A stretch of DNA of 64,000 nt, from positions 20,139,018 through 20,203,017 of the forward strand of contig JAJEKV010000020.1 of assembly GCA_021234155.1 (NCBI GenBank), in the 5' to 3' direction. A program made the position numbers and the translations under genes. Position 1 is the first letter of the stretch, and every line of letters starts with the position of its first letter. This DNA comes from Isoetes taiwanensis. Its lineage: Eukaryota > Streptophyta > Lycopodiopsida > Isoetales > Isoetaceae. Shown piece after piece: positions 59,042 through 64,000 of this stretch. The notes below the pieces were generated by a model. The model had not been told where the DNA came from. It saw nothing but the letters and a program-made list of their open reading frames with translations, and did no database searches.

Positions 59042-60638
59042 TTATTTCGGAAATTTTATTTCAGCAACAGGTAAGAGGTTATGCACATGCTTGTCGACCT
59101 CTATGTGATTAATAAACTGTCGTGTTTGAGGTGTCATCACTACCACAAACACTATCATCCTTAGTGATGCTCCTCCTGAGCTTTTGCAGTATCTTTCACT
59201 GGTTCCAGGATCTAAACCAAAGAAACAACGAGAACCATGCTTAGATTTAGTTGGATCAATTCCATATTTCAGAATGGATTCAATATTGTTGTCGGCAGTT
59301 CCATGAAAAACGAACTTCATCCTTTTCATATCCTCTACTTCTCCATCTATCAAAGCCTTCCCAATTTCGCCTGTCAACCATGCAAACGTTAAGAGCAAAT
59401 CTCTGCTTTTTTTTTTTCTTTGTTTGTATTGTCAACAACTTACCACATAATTTTGTGTCCGATCTGGCTACCTCTGCAATGGTTGCCGAGAAGGTTTTGA
59501 GGAAACGGCGCAGATGGGCATCTTAATATTTACCTTTTTAACAAAGCACCAAGCTGATCCTCTCTTTTTGATGGTTTTGGCATCACAAAACAAAGAAACC
59601 AACTGCTTGATTACCTGCATGTGACATGCAAGAGGATGTAAAATTGCTTCATAAAGCTTACAATAATATCCTATCTTGTACCTGCATTTGGGCTGAGACT
59701 AGTATACTCTCATCGTGAAGGACATTTTTCAGAACTATTTTGTATAAGCTTACTCCAGAAAACATGACGACTTTATTGTTAATCACAAGAACATGACCAG
59801 GACGGTGCTTCAGCTTGAAAGCTCCATGGTTACCGCCTGCTAAATAAATCAGGATTTCTTGGGCTGCCAGGCTAGATAAGGGGCGTGGAGATCCTGCCTT
59901 CTTAACATAGCACACTTTTAACCTAGTACTTTTTTCGTCATTAAGGGTGGCCACATGATTATTTTTTCCTCCCCACCGGCAGATTTTTATGAAAAAATGG
60001 AGGTGGAGGCCTCCGTTTCAAATCGGAGGCCAGTTTTCAATCTTCCACTCCTGAGGGAGGTGGATCCAGAAAAAGTAGTTTAATTTGTTGCTTCCCCTCT
60101 CTTCTGCAGCTCTTCCCCCTTCAATTTTCCCTCTCTTCACCTCTCTCGTAGCTGCTCTCGTATCAGATTCAGATACGGAGGTGGAGGCAGCAAATATTGC
60201 ATGTGGCCACCCCTATTGTCTTCGTCTTCTTCATCGTCGTCTTCTTCTCCCTCTTTGCTATCCTGGAAAAGAGAAGAAAAAAAAGGGCCCCATATAAGAT
60301 TGAGCTAGCATGCATGCAAATACAAAAGTAGAATAAGTTATTAGAATATTGCTCGCCTCTTCCTCAGATTCAGATTGCTCGGCTTCAATGATTTTAATGG
60401 GCCTTTTGAAGCCGGATTCGAGATTCACCTGTTTCATTGCTTTAAGATTGAGCATGTAGTTCTTTCCAAAAGGATGCTTTTCAGAACAAATTGAGCCAAG
60501 CTGCACTTTGTTTGCGCCTTTAGCAAGTGCTTTGATGATAAGGATGGTATTGGAGGCATCGTATTGAACCCAATTGAATTTGTCCCTCCACCATATCCCT
60601 GCCCCACTTGGATCTGCACAACCTTCTATTATGCACAT
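59042..60638 (-). CDS. WWE domain + ADP-ribosyltransferase-like protein (six exons)
   Basis: Exons 60357-60638, 60141-60262, 59682-59922, 59534-59614, 59444-59471 and 59042-59370 join in phase to 360 aa. Residues 15-82 form a WWE domain (IWWRDKFNWVQY, then KQVNLESGFKRPI). An acidic stretch follows (SESEEE, EGEEDDDEEDED). Residues 272-360 resemble a PARP catalytic fold: FVFHGTADNNIESILKYGID (His274), CFFGLDPGTSERYC, and LLPVAEIKF at the end. Aligned with PARP1, the active Tyr becomes Phe and the Glu position looks like Ala, so poly-ADP-ribosylation is unlikely. Plant RCD1/SRO proteins also pair WWE with PARP but are longer and end in RST, absent here. The first intron would be GC-AG. The start may lie upstream. 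Confidence 0.7.
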
Positions 60639-60859
60639 TCTTCGCCTGCCTTTAGATCCTCATCCGTCCGTCTGCTGCCCAATATGCACACTCAAATCCG
60701 TCTTAATGAGTGGCGGAGTCACTGAAAAGTAATTAGCTCTTAAAGTCTGCATGGATATGAATCTTAAATCGATATTAGATGGATATTATTATTATTATGG
60801 CATTTATATTCTTCTTTATATTATAATAAGTCTGTAGTGCATGAGCCCTAAATTGAACG
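60639..60859. other. Possible 5' region of the WWE-ART gene
   Basis: The first ATG used for the gene is at 60638. An alternative is an exon boundary at GTGCAG near 60615 with earlier exons further up. No promoter motif is clear. Confidence 0.35.
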
Positions 60860-61060
60860 GCTCAGATTACTCTATGCCACGTGGCATCATCTCAAGTATT
60901 CCAACTTCTTTTCTTTAGCAGGGTTGCCTAACCCCCCCTCCCCACTTTCCTGCATTCCTAGCTATGCCACGTGTCATGCCACATAGGCCAAATTGATCAT
61001 GTGCCGTTAGATCTGTCTATTTTCGCATCTACGGTTAGGAAAATTAGAAAGTAAAGAAAA
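60860..61060 (-). repeat. Dispersed repeat family, copy 2
   Basis: Read on the minus strand it runs CTTTCTAATTTTCC, CGTAGATGCGAAAATAGAC, GACACGTGGCATAGCTAGG, GGTTAGGCAACCCTGCTAA, matching 16820-16970 block by block. It lies between the WWE-ART gene and a coding-like exon. Confidence 0.65.
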
Positions 61061-61245
61061 TTCCATTCGTGTGGTCTTCCGGAGATGCCCGCGATGGGGA
61101 GGCACGCCACATGTAGAATCCCTTCTTCTAGCATCGCCTCTGGCCTCCGCTGCAAGTAGCCGCTTCTGCCATTTTTCCTCTTGCTCTTCGATTTCGGTGA
61201 AGTATCCTTGATAAGCTATTTTTTCGAGCTTTCTCAACGCAAATC
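61060..61245 (-). pseudogene. Coding-like exon beside the dispersed repeat
   Basis: After a CCAAGTTAG acceptor the minus strand encodes CRFALRKLEKIAYQGYFTEI and EEQEEKWQKRLLAAEARGDA, a charged helical segment with coding-like composition, which then runs into the repeat. I do not recognise the family. It could be an upstream exon of the WWE-ART gene or a captured fragment like the CDK5RAP3 exon at 16585. Confidence 0.35.
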
Positions 61246-62089
61246 TGCATTCTAACTTGGACTTTCAAAAGATGCTGGCAGTGCAAGGACTAGAACTGTT
61301 GCATGAAATATGGCCTTCATATATGGTTGTGAGGCTTGGCGGGGAAAACTACGGGTAAGTAAACTAATACCTAGTTCCTAAATTTCTTGATTTTGTTTTG
61401 GCATCGGTAGATTCCTTCTTGGTGCACCATCAAGAACCCATCCTTCTTCGCTCTTACATGACAAATTTTCTTGTCTTTGTTATAAGCTTACGGAATGTTT
61501 TGGCCGAACATTTATCTTGGCAAAGAATTACTTTAATGGATATTGAGTTTGAAAGCTAGCTTAATACATGCATGATTTTGTCATATTTAGAGTTCAATGT
61601 CTTCTTCATGCACTCTCTAGATGAGGCTTAGACAATCACACACCCATAAGACTGCTTCCTCCCATAATATTCTTATGACAACGGGATCATTCGAAATATG
61701 TTATCTTCGATTGTTAGAACATCTAAATCTCAAGCATGTAACTTCATGGGTCGTGATTCCTTACGGACTTATAGGATAGCTTTGGTCATTAGGCGAATTT
61801 TATGCATTGTAAATTGACCGGTCACGCATAAAATATTTTAATTCTATAGATTCATTGACAAGGTTTTTTACGTCCTTTGATAACTTTGTGTAGCTTTTGT
61901 GATTTAGATCTTCACCGAGATGCATTTCATTGGGAACCTTTAGATGATTTAATTCTGAATTACGGGCAACCAGGTTGTAATTGAACACATGTATACATTG
62001 ACAATGAACCTTAAGATGAAAAATTCGAAGTTCAATGCAGCCATGTTGATTTGATTCAATATGTAGTAAAAGGCCCAGGTTTTCATTTC
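61246..62089. other. Intergenic stretch
   Basis: No supported feature; some of it may be the decayed upstream part of the PPR pseudogene. Confidence 0.4.
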
Positions 62090-62645
62090 TCTATGGAAGC
62101 ATATTTGCGTAAAGTATTTGATAGGATGCCCATTAAAGACGCCGTTTCATGAACCGCATTAATTGCGGGATATGCACGAAACGAGAGAATAGAAAAGCGA
62201 TCTTTGGAGCTATTCACTCGGATGGAATGGGAAGATACAAGACCAAATGACATTACATTTATCAATGTTGTGGGGACATGTACGGTTGAAGCGTCATTGA
62301 GCTATGGCAAGCATCCGTGATGCTTACGCTCTCAAAATTTGGATATAAGTCTACTATCATTGGAAATGCACTTGTTGACATGTAAGCAAAGACTCGAAGT
62401 TTAATTAGTGCCATTAAAGTTTTTGAGAGCATGGAAATTCAAGATATAATTTCATGGAACAGAATGATTATAGGATGCACGTAATTTGGATACTGGGAAG
62501 CCATTTGGGGCTTTTTTTGAAATCTGCCAGAAAATATGAAACCTAATGAGATTTCTTACGCCAAAGATTATTAGTGCATGCACAAGCACATTGGCGGTTG
62601 GACAAGGGAAGAGGATCCATGCACATGTCTTGAAATTTGAATGAG
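62090..62645 (+). pseudogene. PPR (PLS-type) pseudogene
   Basis: KVFDRMPIKDAVS, stop, then TALIAGYARNERIEKRSLEL, FTRMEWEDTRPNDITFINVV, a GTCTVEASLSYGK stretch, IIGNALVDM, AIKVFESMEIQDIISWNRMI and GKRIHAHVLKFE follow one another in shifting frames, about three PLS triplets. An in-frame stop replaces the usual Trp after DAVS, and at least three frameshifts are present. At about 62640 it switches abruptly into an F-box/kelch segment. Confidence 0.78.
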
Positions 62646-62887
62646 GTTGCAAGGATGCCTCCAGAGCTGTGGGATGACATGTACTCAACTGTAGACAGGC
62701 TCAGAATTTGTGGGAGTGGAAACTTGGTGTTTTTGCAGCCTAAAGGAAGGAATTCTATTGTTTGTAACGTTGATACTGGCCCTTTGGAATACCTACCTCC
62801 ATTGCCCGTAAAGATTGGACATAAGACATGCGTAACATCTTTATGTTGGACCTTATATGAACAAGAAGCTATAGACCCCATCTGTTA
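62640..62887 (+). pseudogene. F-box/kelch-repeat C-terminal fragment
   Basis: The frame NEVARMPPELWDDMYSTVDR, then RICGSGNLVFLQPKGRNSIV and LEYLPPLPVKIGHK fits the last kelch blade of plant F-box/kelch proteins (pattern: W.EV.RMPPE......C.G.GD.V.........D...G.W..LP..P). Such proteins are SCF ubiquitin-ligase substrate receptors. Neither F-box nor earlier blades are present, and the 5' limit abuts PPR sequence. The last third is inside the long inverted repeat; the left-arm copy carries a frameshift. Confidence 0.5.
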
Positions 62888-64000
62888 ATCTTCTCACAGA
62901 ACTTGATGTTGCAGCTTAGAGTGATTAAATTGAAGGGTTGAACTTGAAATTCCATTAGGATCATAGCTAGCTTCACCTTGACATGATTTTGTATTCCTGG
63001 CTTTTATATTCGTTTTTAGAGCTTGATTGATATCTATATTTTCCATTGTTCTTGCATTGATTTTTGGTGCTTGTAGTAAAGGTGAAGGTTGGCGACCTAG
63101 AATTGCATCTCTGCCGTTCTTTTAACGATGGTTGTTTTGGTGTCTTCTTACATTTGTATCTTCTATTATTTACAAAATGCTCGGATGTGGCAATCTTACC
63201 ATGACGATGAGGCAGTTTTATGCACTAGCTACATGCGGAAAATTCTATATAAAGGTTGAGTTGGCGTGATCGCTTTGGTTCTTTCTTTAAGGCTATCTTC
63301 ATTGTGAAACTTCAAATCATACGGATTCATTTTGTTTGACATAAATGATACCGTTTCAAAATGAGGAACATGCAATTGGATATAAAACCCAAAAAGTCCA
63401 TCACATCCAAGAGGGATGCACTCATATGTAGGATAAGTTTGATGCAGTTCAATAATTAAATTACCTTTTTGCTTGGAATCTGCAAGTTCCTTTTTCTTTA
63501 TGTTATGGTTCATTTTGTATTTTTTTATTCTAGGTGAAGGGTTGGCATCAACACATCCCGTGTCATTTGTTCGCTAGTGTGAGGCATTACTTAGAAAAAC
63601 TACAACTGCATCATCTAAATTTTGACATATTCATAGATTGCATCCTTTAAACTTATAGAAAAACTTATTTAATTTAACGCCCCAATTTTGACGTATATAA
63701 TGGTTTCCAAGATACTAAATCAAATTCCATCATACAATTGAAGGTTATGACGACGACATCATCTTAAAAAAAAAAAAAACTAATCCTCAAACAAAGTGGT
63801 AGAACTTGTTGCATGAATTTTATTATGTAGAACTTGTTGCATGAATTTTATTATGCTTTCCTGCTAAGCTCAATTAATGCATGATGCGGATGCCCAAATT
63901 AGTAAGCATGGTATTACTTTATAAGAAAATAATTGATGTCCAAAGTTCCAATCAACTCACACAACACAACCTACACTCTTTAACTTTATCAATGACTCTA
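62790..64000 (-). repeat. Right arm of long inverted repeat (partner 4277-5443)
   Basis: The reverse complement matches 4277-5443 through to the last base of the window (ATAAAGTTAAAGAGTGTAGG and GAGTTGATTGGAACTTTGG are shared). A TGTAGAACTTGTTGCATGAA-based 28-bp tandem duplication (63798-63855) is private to this arm. The arm's outer end is outside the window. Confidence 0.88.

Overview
This window looks like nuclear DNA of a land plant. It is intron-rich and AT-rich, with GT-AG splice junctions, plant-type gene families and heavy transposon debris. The many decayed PPR (pentatricopeptide repeat) fragments of the organelle RNA-editing type, together with LINE, Ty3/gypsy and Harbinger relics, fit a large seedless vascular plant genome such as a fern. 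That placement is inference; no species-specific marker was seen.

Four genes can be modelled with consistent reading phase across every junction: (1) 9145-10418 (+), four exons, 305 aa, with a C-terminal GIY-YIG nuclease-like domain; (2) 17306-19178 (+), four exons, 542 aa, a coiled-coil and acidic protein of unknown role; (3) 45756-47447 (-), two exons, 410 aa, an NPL4 homologue of the CDC48/p97 pathway; (4) 59042-60638 (-), six exons, 360 aa, a WWE domain joined to a PARP/ADP-ribosyltransferase-like fold whose triad appears altered. A fifth multi-exon unit at 23470-24977 (-) has good splice sites but an in-frame stop and no recognised family.

The rest is mostly relics. 0-8 kb: a tandem satellite, a Pol III-type tRNA-like module, a 1-kb field of TTCTAGAA motifs identical to heat-shock elements, one arm of a very long inverted repeat, and fragments of an IAA-amino-acid hydrolase, a PPR gene and an SMUBP-2/UPF1-like helicase. 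11-27 kb: PPR scraps, a CDK5RAP3-like exon beside a dispersed repeat, a duplicated segment carrying an array of 18-bp palindromes, and a ParB-like fragment. 28-36 kb: a minus-strand Ty3/gypsy relic broken by retroposons that share a 3' GTCCTTCA-poly(A) end, then a fold-back element split by a 2.1-kb retroposon with a clear 13-bp target duplication. 36-45 kb: decayed LINE pieces, microsatellites, hairpins, a SINE-like unit and a tandem array next to NPL4. 48-51 kb: a PIF/Harbinger element with DDE transposase (broken) and its partner ORF. 53-57 kb: a PIF1-like helicase relic, a triplicated tRNA-related repeat, a LINE 3' end and a long-chain acyl-CoA synthetase pseudogene. 60.8-64 kb: another copy of the dispersed repeat, a PPR pseudogene joined to an F-box/kelch fragment, and the second arm of the inverted repeat, which runs off the window end.

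The intact genes do not form a functional cluster. The most unusual items are the GIY-YIG gene, the WWE-ART gene and the ParB-like relic, none of which matches a familiar plant gene as a whole.
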